Source of the DNA: Tautonia marina
GTDB taxonomy: Bacteria > Planctomycetota > Planctomycetia > Isosphaerales > Isosphaeraceae
Direction of reading: 5' to 3'
Assembly: GCF_009177065.1 (NCBI RefSeq)
Contig: NZ_WEZF01000036.1
Coordinates: 1 to 32,647, forward strand
Length of the DNA: 32,647 nt
Both the position numbers and the translations under genes were made by a program. Each line of letters begins with the position of its first letter. Position 1 is the first letter of the stretch. The notes below the pieces were generated by a model that was not told where the DNA came from, ran no database searches, and worked only from the letters and a program-made list of their open reading frames with translations. This document shows, in pieces, positions 1-8,262 of this stretch.

Positions 1-210
1 TCCTATAGGAAAACGAAGTTGTTCGTCTCAAGTGGACAGGATCGGGTAATCTCAGCACATCCACCGACGACGAGCCGAGAGTCTAATCCAGTCTCACATC
101 CGGATCAAAATGATGCGATTGCACGGTACGGAGCCGTGTTTTCTGACAGAAAGCTAGCCCGTCGGGTCGCCCGATCCGAATCGGCTGCGAGGGTCGTCGT
201 CGAGGTGTAG
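1..210 (+). other. Open reading frame at the window edge, unrecognised
   Basis: The frame is open from base 1 and ends in a TAG at 208-210; inside it a TTG at 19 could act as a start, giving 63 residues. The composition is less GC-rich than the rest and I recognise no domain. It ends 11 bases before a strong hairpin (222-251), which is the only contextual hint that it may be the 3' end of a real gene lying outside the window. It may equally be noise. Confidence 0.15.
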
Positions 211-221
211 CGAGTAGAGAG

Positions 222-251
222 TCGTCCGGTCGGATGAAGCCGACCGGACGA
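222..251. terminator. 12-bp inverted repeat, probable bidirectional terminator
   Basis: A perfect 12-bp stem (222-233 pairing with 240-251) closes a six-base loop, ATGAAG. It is GC-rich and lies between the end of the edge frame (210, plus strand) and the end of the methyltransferase gene (337, minus strand), so it could stop transcription from both sides. No T-run follows on either strand, so an intrinsic terminator is inferred from the stem and position only. Confidence 0.5.
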
Positions 252-336
252 TCAGCTTCGGTGGATTACAAAGTTTGTACGATCGAGCAACCGGTGGGAC
301 GGGATTCCCGCCCTGTTGTCGTATGCCCGATCGACC

Positions 337-1119
337 TCAGCCGGGCTTCGTCGCCCTCGTGGCAATGAACGTGGCGATCCGCCCGGCGAGCGGCGAGTTC
401 GGGTCCACGTCCTCGTAGAAGCCTGTCAGGGCGAACCCGGCGGCGACCTGCCCGCCGATCTGGTCCTCCAGGGTGTGCCCGAAGATCAGCGGCTCGTCCA
501 TTTCGGCGAGCCTCTGCCGCTGCTCGTCGTCGAGGCTCGTCAGGTCCGAATACGGGATCGAGTAGGCGACCCGGAACTCCCCCCGATCCAGGGCGGACTC
601 GTCGAACAGGTAGAGCACCGGGTTGGTGAAGCCGGAGAGCAGCGATCCCCCCGGACGCAGCACCCGGAACGCCTCCCGCCAGTCGGGGCGCACGTCGGGG
701 ACGAAGCCGTTCGAGCAGGGGTGGACGACCAGGTCGAAGCGGTTGTCGGGGAAGGCGGACAGGTCGGCCATGTCGCCCCGGACGGTCTCGATCGTGAGCC
801 CCTCCCGCTCGGCGACCATCCGGTCTCGGTCGAGTTGGGCGGGGCTGTTGTCCAGGACCGTGACGTTCGCCCCGGCGGCGGCGAGCACCGGTGTCTGCTG
901 CCCGCCTCCGCCCGCCAGGCAGAGGACATCAAGCCCCCCGAGCGGCGGGAACCAGTCGACGGGGACGGGCTTGGAGGGCGTCAGGACGATCGACCAGTCG
1001 CCGCTGCGGGCCCGGGCGATCACCCCGGTGTCGACGGGGAGGGTCCAGCGGTTGCCCCGCTCGACCTGCCGGTCCCAGGCGATGCGGTTGTAGGAGAGGA
1101 TGTCGTCCGGGTCGGTCAT
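337..1119 (-). CDS. Class I SAM-dependent methyltransferase
   Basis: The product is a 260-residue Rossmann-type methyltransferase (Methyltransf_11-like). The SAM-binding motif I region is the glycine-rich [11 protein letters not shown], followed by VTVLDNS (acidic end of beta 2) and, later, the [11 protein letters not shown] segment typical of beta 5 in this fold. The substrate cannot be read from the sequence. I prefer the ATG at 1119 (protein begins [11 protein letters not shown]), preceded by a GGGGA about 8 bases upstream; a GTG at 1143 in the same frame would add eight residues. The gene stands alone, ending toward the 222-251 hairpin, and the next gene upstream (YbaK) is 44 bases away on the same strand, so the two may be co-transcribed. 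Confidence 0.85.
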   Translation of the reverse strand: MTDPDDILSYNRIAWDRQVERGNRWTLPVDTGVIARARSGDWSIVLTPSKPVPVDWFPPLGGLDVLCLAGGGGQQTPVLAAAGANVTVLDNSPAQLDRDRMVAEREGLTIETVRGDMADLSAFPDNRFDLVVHPCSNGFVPDVRPDWREAFRVLRPGGSLLSGFTNPVLYLFDESALDRGEFRVAYSIPYSDLTSLDDEQRQRLAEMDEPLIFGHTLEDQIGGQVAAGFALTGFYEDVDPNSPLAGRIATFIATRATKPG

Positions 1120-1163
1120 GAAGCGTTCCCCGATCTCCGACACACCTCATCGGTCGCCGGGTT

Positions 1164-1649
1164 TCACCGCTTGTCCTTGGCGATTGAGGCGACCTTGGCG
1201 CTCGTCACCCTGATGTAGTCGCCGGGTGCGAGCAGGACTTGCAGTCCCCGCACACCGGCCGAGATCGAGATGATCTCGAACAACTCGGCGGTCTCGTCCA
1301 GGAAGACCGGGTAGCTCTTCTTGCATGCCAGGGCGGTCACGCCGCCCCGGACGTAACCGGTCAGCGGCTCGACCTCCTTCAGCGGCACGGTGTCAATCTT
1401 CTTGTCGCCCGTTGCCTTCGCCAGGGCCTTCGGGTCAAGCTCGCAGTCGCCCGGCACGACGGCCAGGCAGACGCCGTGCTTGTCGCCACGGGCCACCAGC
1501 GTCTTGAACACCCGCTCGGGCGGCAGGCCGACCTTGCGGGCGACCGTCTCGGCGGCCAGGTTGTCGGGATCGACCTCGTACTCCCGAAGCTCGAACGGGA
1601 TGCCCTGGCGCTCCAGCAGGCGGACGGCGTTGGTCTTGGGGACGGCCAC
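1164..1649 (-). CDS. ybaK: Cys-tRNA(Pro) deacylase YbaK/EbsC family
   Basis: This is a 161-residue YbaK-type trans-editing protein; the family hydrolyses Cys-tRNA(Pro) made by mistake by prolyl-tRNA synthetase and acts in the cytosol. The sequence runs as expected for the fold: an N-terminal TNAVRLLERQGIPFE helix, VFKTLVARGDK with the conserved lysine region, LAKATGDKKID, and the GYVRGGVTALACKK segment that forms the substrate pocket. Length matches the usual 155-165 residues. I chose the GTG at 1649 because it gives the family's normal N-terminus and has GGAAGAG just upstream; an in-frame ATG at 1685 would add 12 residues of low-complexity sequence. It is divergent from the MBL-fold gene at 1790. 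Confidence 0.88.
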   Translation of the reverse strand: MAVPKTNAVRLLERQGIPFELREYEVDPDNLAAETVARKVGLPPERVFKTLVARGDKHGVCLAVVPGDCELDPKALAKATGDKKIDTVPLKEVEPLTGYVRGGVTALACKKSYPVFLDETAELFEIISISAGVRGLQVLLAPGDYIRVTSAKVASIAKDKR

Positions 1650-1789
1650 GGCTCTCTTCCGACTTGGGGAACCATCGGGGGGCATCCGTCGCCGAGACCC
1701 CGGCGTCCGGCGATCTGGTAGGATACCACGGTGTGGGGCGGATCGCCTCGCCCTTGCCGGTCACGAGCCAGCCCCGGAGCACTCGACCG

Positions 1790-2614
1790 ATGCCCCACTT
1801 CATCTGCACGACCTGCGGCACCCAGCACGCCGAGTCCCCGGAGCCGCCCGACCGCTGCCCGATCTGCGAGGACGAGCGCCAGTACATCGGCTGGCAGGGT
1901 CAGCAGTGGACCACCCTCGACCGACTCCGGGCCGACCACGAGAACCAGATCCGCACCGAGGAGCCGGGGCTGACGGGCCTCGGCACCACGCCGAAGTTCG
2001 GGATCGGGCAGCGGGCGCTGCTGGTCCGGTCGCCCGGCGGGAACCTCCTCTGGGACTGCGTCTCGCTGATCGACGAGGCGACGATCCGGGTGGTCAACGA
2101 CCTGGGCGGGCTGTCGGCGATCGCAATCTCGCACCCGCATTATTACTCGTCGATGGTCGAGTGGAGCCGGGCCTTCGGCGGCGTCCCCATCTATCTGCAT
2201 TCCGCCGACCGCCGGTGGGTCATGCGTCCCGATCCGGCGCTCGAATTCTGGGACGGGGAGACCAAAGCGCTCCACGACGGGATCACCCTGGTCCGCTGCG
2301 GCGGGCACTTCGAGGGCGGCACGGTCCTGCACTGGCCCGCCGGTGCCGACGAGAAGGGGGCATTGCTGTCCGGCGACATCCTCCAGGTCTGCATGGACCG
2401 CCGCCATGTCAGCTTCATGTCCAGCTATCCGAATTACATCCCGCTACCCGCCGAGGCGGTGCGAAGGGCGGTTGCCGCCGTCGAGCCGTTCGCCTTCGAC
2501 CGCATCTACGGGTTCATGTTCGACCTGGCGATCCCCGAGGACGCCAAAGCTGCGGTCCACCGCTCGGCGGATCGTTATTTGCGGATGATCGGGGCGGGAG
2601 GGAACGGGCCATGA
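1790..2614 (+). CDS. MBL-fold metallohydrolase-like protein with N-terminal zinc ribbon
   Basis: A 274-residue protein. Residues 6-26 form a rubredoxin-like zinc ribbon (C6-x2-C9 and C23-x2-C26). The rest is a metallo-beta-lactamase fold: the segment AISHPHYYS (H115, H117) aligns with the HxHxDH motif, GGHFEGG supplies H173 and LLSGD supplies D196. The aspartate and last histidine of HxHxDH are tyrosine and serine here, so the second metal site appears to be lost; it may be a single-metal enzyme or non-hydrolytic. The start at 1790 is chosen because it places the zinc ribbon directly at the N-terminus. The stop overlaps the start of the DUF2809 gene (ATGA at 2611), so the two genes are probably translationally coupled. 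Substrate unknown. Confidence 0.82.
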   Translation: MPHFICTTCGTQHAESPEPPDRCPICEDERQYIGWQGQQWTTLDRLRADHENQIRTEEPGLTGLGTTPKFGIGQRALLVRSPGGNLLWDCVSLIDEATIRVVNDLGGLSAIAISHPHYYSSMVEWSRAFGGVPIYLHSADRRWVMRPDPALEFWDGETKALHDGITLVRCGGHFEGGTVLHWPAGADEKGALLSGDILQVCMDRRHVSFMSSYPNYIPLPAEAVRRAVAAVEPFAFDRIYGFMFDLAIPEDAKAAVHRSADRYLRMIGAGGNGP

Positions 2615-3066
2615 GCCCCGTGCCCTGGAGACGACCACCGATTTTGTGGATCGCCCTGTTCGCATTGACGATCGCCCTGGGCATCGGTTCCCGGCGCTTC
2701 GCTCCCCACCTGCCCGGCCTCGTGGCGACCTATGCCGGGGACACGCTCTGGGCGACGGCGGCGTTCCTGGGGCTCGGGCTGCTCCTGCCCGGGGCTGCCA
2801 CGGGACGGGTCGCCTCGCTGGCGATGCTGGTCTCCGTCCTGGTCGAGGTCAGCCAGTTGTACCACGCCCCCTGGATCGACTCGATCCGCCGGACGACCCT
2901 CGGAGCGCTGCTGCTGGGGCACGGCTTCCTCTGGTCCGACCTGGTCTGTTATGCCGTCGGCGTCTGCCTGGGTGTGGGCGTCGAGGTCGTGGTCGGGGTC
3001 CTGCCGGGCAGGGAGGGTCGCCCCGCATCCGATCAGGGCAATCGGACGCAGGACCGCCGATCCTGA
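2611..3066 (+). CDS. DUF2809 family membrane protein
   Basis: A 151-residue integral membrane protein with about four hydrophobic helices (roughly residues 11-25, 39-58, 64-82 and 108-129). The pattern of FAPHLPGLVATYAGDTLWA near the first loop and the VEVSQLYHAPWIDSIRRT segment with a short LG..LLG tail is characteristic of DUF2809, a family of unknown function related in layout to VanZ-like proteins. It begins inside the stop codon of the MBL-fold gene (ATGA), so it is the second gene of a two-gene operon. The C-terminal 20 residues are polar and look disordered. Confidence 0.85.
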   Translation: MSPVPWRRPPILWIALFALTIALGIGSRRFAPHLPGLVATYAGDTLWATAAFLGLGLLLPGAATGRVASLAMLVSVLVEVSQLYHAPWIDSIRRTTLGALLLGHGFLWSDLVCYAVGVCLGVGVEVVVGVLPGREGRPASDQGNRTQDRRS

Positions 3067-3118
3067 ACGACTCGTGGCCGTGGCCTGGTCGGGCCCTGGC
3101 GTGCGGATTCGTGCGGCC

Positions 3119-4060
3119 TCAATACGAGGTCCGATCCTCCGAGCGGGGGTCGTCAACCGCCTCGCCGCTGTTCAGCTTGCCCCGCAGCGCATCGGGACGG
3201 AAGGGGCCGCTGGCGTCGTAGTAGGGCTCGTGGAGGTCCACGACGTTGACCATCACCCCCGGCTCGTCGGTCGGCAGCCTCGCCCCGACCAGCCCGTCGG
3301 GCGTGATGAACCGGCTCGGCCAACTCCTCGGGGCCGACGAGTTGTTGATCGAGACGAACATGTTGTTCACGCCGGCGTACGCCCGGGCCGTCACCGGCAT
3401 GATCTCCGGGTGGATGCTCCCCGGCTTCTGCCGGGCGTTGTAGAACGAGTGCAGCATCAGCCGCACGCCGAGCTTGCTGTACTCCCGGTACAGTTCCGGG
3501 AAGCGGATGTCGTAGCAGATCAAGAGCCCGCACCGGACCCCGTCGACCTCGAAGGTGACGAAGTGGTCGCCCGGCGAGTAGTGCTCCAGGTCGCCGGCGG
3601 TGCAGAACCGCTTGTCGTAGCGGTCGACGATCCGGCCCTCGGGGTTGATGACGTAGAGGCTGTTGTGCGGCCGGTGGTCGCCGCCGAGCCGGTGGGTGCT
3701 GCCCAGGACGACCCAGACGCCCAGATCTCGGGCCGTCGCCAGGATCGCCTCGGTCTCCGAGTGCAGGGCGTCCCAGTCCAGGCCATCGATCGACGGCAGG
3801 TCGACCCCGGCGTAGCCGGACAGGGCGCACTCTGGGAAGTGGATCAGGTTGGCCCCCTCGTCGCTCGCCTGGCGCATCTGGGATCGGATCCACTCGCCGT
3901 TGGACCGGATGTCGTCCGAGACGGGGAACTGGCAGGTGGCGAGCCGGAGTACCCCGTCCGACTCGTCGGCGTCCTCCGCCCCGGCGGCGGGGACGCAGGA
4001 CGCCAGGGTGGCGAGCACGGCGATCAGGGTCGTCGTCCGGGCGATTGGCGGTCGTTGCAT
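3119..4060 (-). CDS. Carbon-nitrogen hydrolase (nitrilase superfamily), probable lipoprotein
   Basis: A 313-residue nitrilase-fold amidohydrolase. The catalytic Glu-Lys-Cys triad is visible as E77 in FPECALSGY, K150 in DRYDKRFC and C182 in LICYDIRFPE. What is unusual is the N-terminus: a basic start, a hydrophobic stretch and LASC ending at C22, which reads as a lipobox. Nitrilases are mostly cytosolic, so export to the periplasm or membrane is inferred from that signal. Closest general resemblance is to aliphatic amidase or N-carbamoyl-type enzymes, but the substrate cannot be fixed from sequence. It is transcribed convergently with DUF2809 and divergently from the gene at 4368. Confidence 0.85.
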   Translation of the reverse strand: MQRPPIARTTTLIAVLATLASCVPAAGAEDADESDGVLRLATCQFPVSDDIRSNGEWIRSQMRQASDEGANLIHFPECALSGYAGVDLPSIDGLDWDALHSETEAILATARDLGVWVVLGSTHRLGGDHRPHNSLYVINPEGRIVDRYDKRFCTAGDLEHYSPGDHFVTFEVDGVRCGLLICYDIRFPELYREYSKLGVRLMLHSFYNARQKPGSIHPEIMPVTARAYAGVNNMFVSINNSSAPRSWPSRFITPDGLVGARLPTDEPGVMVNVVDLHEPYYDASGPFRPDALRGKLNSGEAVDDPRSEDRTSY

Positions 4061-4367
4061 GCGTCGGTTCCTCCTATGGGGTCCTCGGCGTCATGGGACC
4101 AGATCGTCGCCGCCCGTGCAAGAAGGGACGCCTCGGTGGGCGTTGCGTCGGGGCCATCAGCCTGACGACGCCCAAGCAGGGGCAATGCAGAGGTGTCGGG
4201 GCGACCGGCGACGTTGGACGGCATCCGCCAGGGCATCGGCCTCCGCCGGACAGGCCGACACGTCACGGTCGTTCCGGTACGATCGGAGCGGCCCCTGGAG
4301 GAGCGTCCTGAAGCGATGGACACCTTGACCGGGCGGCGAGGGAACGAGGGCAGGTGGAGCAAGGACA
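4061..4367. other. Divergent intergenic region, no gene recognised
   Basis: About 300 bases between the nitrilase start and the start of the gene at 4368. It should hold promoters for both. I see long high-GC open frames in several phases but none with family resemblance, and no clear -35/-10 pair or hairpin. Confidence 0.4.
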
Positions 4368-5093
4368 GTGCGGACAGCCGACGAATACCTCCTCGACCTC
4401 TCGGAGTCGCCGGAACCAATGCTCGCCAACCACGCCGGGCGGGTCTTCGATGCGGTCTGGCGGGTCGACTTCTCGGCCCCCGGCTTCTGCCTGATCGACC
4501 TGGGGCGTGGCGTCGGCTCGCACGACCTCCGGTCCCTGATGCTCCTGCTCAAGCGGCACTTGGACGGTGTCGCCGCCGATCGGGGCATCTCCCCGTTCCG
4601 CTTCCGATCGATGGGACGCTTCGACCAGCAAGAGACGACGAAGTTCCACCTGGACGGGGCTCCCGACAGGTCCCTGCTGATGCTGGGGTACGAGCCCTCG
4701 GTGGTCCACAGCCGCTTGTCCCTGGCCGACTACGCCCGTTGTGCATACGACCTGGGGATCGAGCCCCGGCGGTTCCTGGAAGAGTTCAACCCCATGTATC
4801 GCAAGGGGGAGGAACTACTCGCACCGCACCTCACCGAACTGCCTGAGCCCGCCGAGGGCCACTCCCGCATCCTGCTGATCAACAACAGTCGCTTGCCGTT
4901 CTCCGAGGCACGGACGAACCCGCTGGGCGTGCTGCACAAGGCCGAGATCATCGCCCCCGACGAGTCGGAGCGGCGGGTCGTCAACTCGATCATGCTCGTC
5001 GTGGCGGACGAGCCCGACTCGGAGGAGGTCGGTGAGGAGCAGCGTCGGGAATTCGCCACCACCGACCGGATCAGCGAGAAATTCCGGGCCTGA
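4368..5093 (+). CDS. Hypothetical protein, possibly 2-oxoglutarate/Fe(II) dioxygenase-like
   Basis: A 241-residue soluble protein that I do not recognise by name. It contains H94-L-D96 in FHLDG, a second histidine H190 in GVLHKAE, and R203 thirteen residues further on. That HxD...H...R spacing is the facial triad plus 2-oxoglutarate-binding arginine pattern of Fe(II)/2OG dioxygenases, so a cupin-type dioxygenase fold is a reasonable guess and no more than that. The GTG start at 4368 has AAGGA immediately upstream but at a short spacing of two bases; an in-frame ATG at codon 18 is an alternative that would leave the motifs intact. No operon partner is evident. Confidence 0.6.
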   Translation: MRTADEYLLDLSESPEPMLANHAGRVFDAVWRVDFSAPGFCLIDLGRGVGSHDLRSLMLLLKRHLDGVAADRGISPFRFRSMGRFDQQETTKFHLDGAPDRSLLMLGYEPSVVHSRLSLADYARCAYDLGIEPRRFLEEFNPMYRKGEELLAPHLTELPEPAEGHSRILLINNSRLPFSEARTNPLGVLHKAEIIAPDESERRVVNSIMLVVADEPDSEEVGEEQRREFATTDRISEKFRA

Positions 5094-5215
5094 CTGGCGA
5101 GGGTCGGGCTGGTTCGCTCCTCGGCCTGCCGATGGGCGGGGACATTCAGGATCAAGCCCGGCTCGAAGGCCGCCTCCAGGACCTCCCTCCACGGATCCCC
5201 GACCGTCCTCCGTCC

Positions 5216-5683
5216 TCAGATGTGGCACCCCGGGCCGCCGGTCTTCTGGAGGTACCGCTGGTGGTACTCCTCGGCCCGCCAGAACGTCGACGCCGGCACG
5301 ATCTCCGTGGCGATCGGTTGCCCGAGACGACCGCTCGCCTGCAACTGCTCTTTCGACGCCTCAGCCGCCTTGCGCTGCTCTTCGTCGTGGTAGAAGATCG
5401 CCGAGCGGTACTGCGAGCCGAGGTCCCATCCCTGACCGTCCCGCTGGGTCGGGTCGTGGATCGACCAGAAGACCTCCAGCAGCCGATCGTAGCCGACCTG
5501 GTCCGGGTCGTAGTCGACCTGGACGACCTCGGCGTGCCCGGTCTGGTCGGTGCAGACCGCCTCGTAGGTCGGGCGCTCCGTGTGCCCGCCCGTGTAGCCG
5601 ACCGCCGTGTCGGTGACCCCCGGTATCCGCCGGAATGCCTCCTCGACACCCCAGAAACATCCCGCCCCGAACGTCGCCTTCAT
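5216..5683 (-). CDS. msrA: Peptide-methionine (S)-S-oxide reductase MsrA
   Basis: A 155-residue MsrA, which reduces methionine-S-sulfoxide in proteins and free methionine using thioredoxin or glutathione equivalents. The signature GCFWG places the catalytic cysteine at residue 9; the conserved YTGG, YDP, HDPTQ..GQG.D.G.QYRS and FW.AE.YHQ.Y segments follow in order. The C-terminus ends GGPGCHI, where C153 is a candidate resolving cysteine. Length is at the short end of the family because there is no leader. The ATG at 5683 has GGGAGG six bases upstream, which decides the start over longer alternatives in the same frame. Confidence 0.95.
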   Translation of the reverse strand: MKATFGAGCFWGVEEAFRRIPGVTDTAVGYTGGHTERPTYEAVCTDQTGHAEVVQVDYDPDQVGYDRLLEVFWSIHDPTQRDGQGWDLGSQYRSAIFYHDEEQRKAAEASKEQLQASGRLGQPIATEIVPASTFWRAEEYHQRYLQKTGGPGCHI

Positions 5684-5766
5684 GGTCGCCTCCCGGTTGA
5701 TAGCAGCAAGTCCCGTCTTCCGAAAGTGTTTTAGGGGCAGGCGATCCGCCCGGCAAGGCAGGTGTG

Positions 5767-6200
5767 CTACCACCCGCCCGGCAGCCCCCAGAGCCCCGGC
5801 GTGATGAGTTCGACCGAGTTGCCGGACGGGTCCCGGAAGTAGATCGACCGTCCGCCCCGGGGCCATTCCACCTCCTGCTCGACGGCGACCCCATGGGCTT
5901 CGAGCCTCCGACGCCAGTCGTCCAGCTTGTCGGCACGGATGCCGAGGGCGAAGTGCCCCGGTCCCCTCGCACCGTGCGGAGGCAGCGTGTCGCCCTTGAG
6001 CGTCGTCACGGGATTGAACACGAGAAGGACACCGTCGCCGACCCGGAAGAAGACGTGCCGCCCCGCCTCCCGGCTCATCACCTCCAGACCCAGCACTCCC
6101 GGTAGAACACCTCGGCGACGTCCAGGTCGTCGACGTAGGCCGCCGTCTCGACGATCGCCTCGACCTTGGTCGGTTCGTTCATCCTCGCCTCGTCGGGCAT
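5767..6200 (-). pseudogene. Glyoxalase/bleomycin resistance family gene with one-base frameshift
   Basis: Translation from the ATG at 6200 (GGGAGG six bases upstream) gives [10 protein letters not shown], then [20 protein letters not shown], then YRE and a nonsense tail CWVWR with a stop at 6078. The next frame continues exactly where the family should: [19 protein letters not shown], then LVFNP, a GPGHFALGI beta strand, and [13 protein letters not shown], the classic VOC-domain ending. Adding one G after the GAG codon near 6095 restores EVFYREVLGLEV and a single VOC-domain protein of about 144 residues (vicinal oxygen chelate fold; metal-dependent lyases or dioxygenases). So this is a gene broken by a single-base deletion, or a sequencing error. 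Its start is two bases after the stop of the upstream gene at 6203-6562, suggesting co-transcription. Confidence 0.85.
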
Positions 6201-6202
6201 GG

Positions 6203-6562
6203 TCAGCCTCCCCTCGACGACGCCGCTCCTTCCGCCCGGAACGCCGACTCGTCGCCCAGATGGAAGAAGAGCTTGCCGAAGAGCAGGTCGCCTTCTAGCA
6301 CCGCCCATCCCCGCCCCATCGCCGGGTCCATCTCGTCGCTGCCCTCCCAGGACCACTCGATGCAGGGCTTGCCGTCCCGCACCCCCTCCCGAGAGTCGAT
6401 GATGCCCTGGACGAGGCCGAACCGAAACTCGCCCCGCTGGTCGACCTCGAACTCGATGAAAGCTTCCTCCTCGTCGAGGTCGTCCACGTCCCAGGCGCTC
6501 ATCGAGACGATGTGCCAGCGTCCCTCGAACGGCGACCTCGGCTTCGACTTCTTCTTCGTCAT
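6203..6562 (-). CDS. Conserved hypothetical protein, small acidic beta-rich
   Basis: A 119-residue cytosolic protein. After a lysine-rich start (MTKKKSKPRSP) comes FEGRWHIVSMSAWD, an acidic DVDDLDEEE stretch, then alternating strands ending in GRGWAVLEGDLLFGKLFFHLGDES. I have seen this layout in conserved hypotheticals of many bacteria; no function is established. The ATG at 6562 is chosen because the conserved part begins right after it; in-frame upstream extensions are proline/arginine-rich noise. It ends two bases before the frameshifted glyoxalase gene, so the two probably form one transcript. Confidence 0.75.
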   Translation of the reverse strand: MTKKKSKPRSPFEGRWHIVSMSAWDVDDLDEEEAFIEFEVDQRGEFRFGLVQGIIDSREGVRDGKPCIEWSWEGSDEMDPAMGRGWAVLEGDLLFGKLFFHLGDESAFRAEGAASSRGG

Positions 6563-6753
6563 GATCAAGCCCCCGGCTCCCGAGTCGTCGCCCGGATGAG
6601 CAAACACGCCTCTGCCCCGGGCCCGTGGTCCGTCCGGTGGGAGAAGGGTATCCTGGTCCGAGGGCCTCCGGCGACCGTCACGCCCTTCGATGATCTCTCG
6701 CAAGAGCATCGACCCTACCCTCCGTCCAGCCTCCCCTCGGACATGCATCTCCG

Positions 6754-7230
6754 ATGACCCGAACCCGCAAGCTCGCCCAGGTCCTCGCCCTCATCGTCCC
6801 GATCGCCGTCCTGATCGTCTACCGCATCCTGCCCTCGAAGTCCCCAGCCAACCTCGGTGTCGAGGACGGTCGCCTGGCAGGCTGTCCCGACTCCCCCAAC
6901 TGCGTCTCATCGCAGTCCGACGACCCCGAGCACCGGGTCGAGCCCCTCCCGCTCCGTGGGTCGGCGTCGGAGGCGCTCGGTCGGCTCAAGTCGGTCCTGG
7001 AAGCGATGCCCCGGACGAGGATCGTCGACGAGCGGAACGGCTACCTCCATGCCGAGGCGACCAGCCTGGTGTTCGGGTTCATCGACGACCTGGAGTTCCT
7101 GGTGGATGAGGACGAGCAGGTCATCCACGTCCGCTCGGCGTCCCGAGTCGGGCACTCGGACCTCGGCGTGAACCGGGATCGGGTCGAGCGGATCAGGGAG
7201 GCGTATGGACAGTCTGGCGGGGGCGAGTGA
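6754..7230 (+). CDS. DUF1499 domain-containing protein
   Basis: A 158-residue protein with one N-terminal hydrophobic segment (about residues 8-25, membrane anchor or signal) followed by the DUF1499 domain. The diagnostic motif is GCPDSPNCVSSQ with two cysteines, and later FVDE-like ... FGFIDDLEFLVDED and VRSASRVGHSDLGVNRDRVERIR, all typical of this family. DUF1499 proteins are widespread and of unknown function. The gene is monocistronic: divergent from the 6562 gene and convergent with the methyltransferase ending at 7297. Confidence 0.88.
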   Translation: MTRTRKLAQVLALIVPIAVLIVYRILPSKSPANLGVEDGRLAGCPDSPNCVSSQSDDPEHRVEPLPLRGSASEALGRLKSVLEAMPRTRIVDERNGYLHAEATSLVFGFIDDLEFLVDEDEQVIHVRSASRVGHSDLGVNRDRVERIREAYGQSGGGE

Positions 7231-7296
7231 CCGAGGCGGGGTGATTTCCTCATTGTCATCCATCGAGAACTTTGGTCCTGCTCGATCGATCGCCGA

Positions 7297-7911
7297 TCAC
7301 TTCCTCGCCACTCCCCGATACATCGATCCGAGCAGTCGGGGCGTCCCCTCCAGGAGGAACCGTTCGACCTCCACCTCCCGGAACGGCTGCCCCCGGACGA
7401 CCGCCTCCACGTCCAGGTCAAGCCGGCAGCCGTCCGCAAGCACCCGCTGGATCGGGGTCAGCCGATGCTGCCAGCGTCGGACACACGGGTCGTCGTTCAG
7501 CCCGTGCTCCAGGAACAGGAAGCGACCGCCGGGCTTCAGCACCCGGTAGACCTCGGACAGCGCCCGCCGAACATCCGGGATGCTGCACAGCGTCCAGGTC
7601 GACACCACGCAGTCGAAGCGATCGTCTTCGAACGGCAGGCTTTCCGCCACGGCGAGACGATGGTCGACCTCCACCGTGCTGCGGGCGATCCTCTTCCGAC
7701 CGATGCGACCCATCCCCTCGCCGGGGTCGACGGCGGAAAGCCGTCGGACGTGCTCGGGATAGTGCTCCAAATTCAGCCCCGTGCCGAAGCCGATCTCCAG
7801 GACCTCGCCAACCACGTCGACGAGGAGTTCGGAGCGGAGCCGGGCCATCTCGGGACGCCGCATCGCCCGATCGCAGAGGCGGGGGAAGATGTGCCGGGAG
7901 TAGATACCCAT
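7297..7911 (-). CDS. Class I SAM-dependent methyltransferase
   Basis: A 204-residue methyltransferase. Motif I is VLEIGFGTGLNLEHY, motif II VDPGEGM, motif III region FDCVVSTWTLCSIPD and the post-motif LKPGGRFLFLEHG. The LEHG plus a C-terminal RW.HRL.P..R...DGC..D stretch is the pattern of the small METTL7/UbiE-like methyltransferases found in many bacteria, some of which act on thiols or lipids; the substrate here is unknown. The ATG at 7911 has only a weak AAGAG upstream. Convergent with DUF1499. Confidence 0.85.
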   Translation of the reverse strand: MGIYSRHIFPRLCDRAMRRPEMARLRSELLVDVVGEVLEIGFGTGLNLEHYPEHVRRLSAVDPGEGMGRIGRKRIARSTVEVDHRLAVAESLPFEDDRFDCVVSTWTLCSIPDVRRALSEVYRVLKPGGRFLFLEHGLNDDPCVRRWQHRLTPIQRVLADGCRLDLDVEAVVRGQPFREVEVERFLLEGTPRLLGSMYRGVARK

Positions 7912-8262
7912 GGTTTGCCCAACTCTTCAGCGAGATGGTTTGGGATCGATGGGAGTTCGTCGCTCCAATGATCCATCCTCCAGGGCAGCCAGAACCGTGC
8001 CGACGGCGGCCCGGTCGGTCTTCGGGATCAGGCCGAGGGCGGAGGTCGGCGAGGTCGGCCCGGTGCGCTCGTCGGATCTCCGTCATGCGTCTCCGCCTGG
8101 CTGGGTCAGTCCGTTCGACCCGGATACGATCCTTGGCGGGAAAGGTGAGGCGATCGTGACCGGCCCGGTCTCCACCCCTCGGCGGGTCTCATCAGCCGAC
8201 CGCCGAACGTCGTCCCGACGATCCGTTTCGACACGCACGAACGTCGAGCTTCAAGAGGCGGC
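7912..8262. other. Intergenic region, no gene recognised
   Basis: Roughly 350 bases between the methyltransferase start and the DUF1080 gene end. One minus-strand frame (about 8083 to 7932) reads like protein (GLIPKTDRAAVGTVLAALED) but has no standard start codon after its upstream stop and matches no family I know. It might be a fragment of a decayed gene. Confidence 0.35.

Noticed and set aside
316-1218. Long plus-strand frame opposite the methyltransferase, and similar long antisense frames across the window
   Set aside because: High GC content makes long open frames opposite real genes; their translations are Arg/Pro-rich and match no family.
7932-8083. Minus-strand 50-codon coding-like frame
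   Set aside because: No start codon of the usual kinds, no family match; mentioned only as content of the intergenic stretch.
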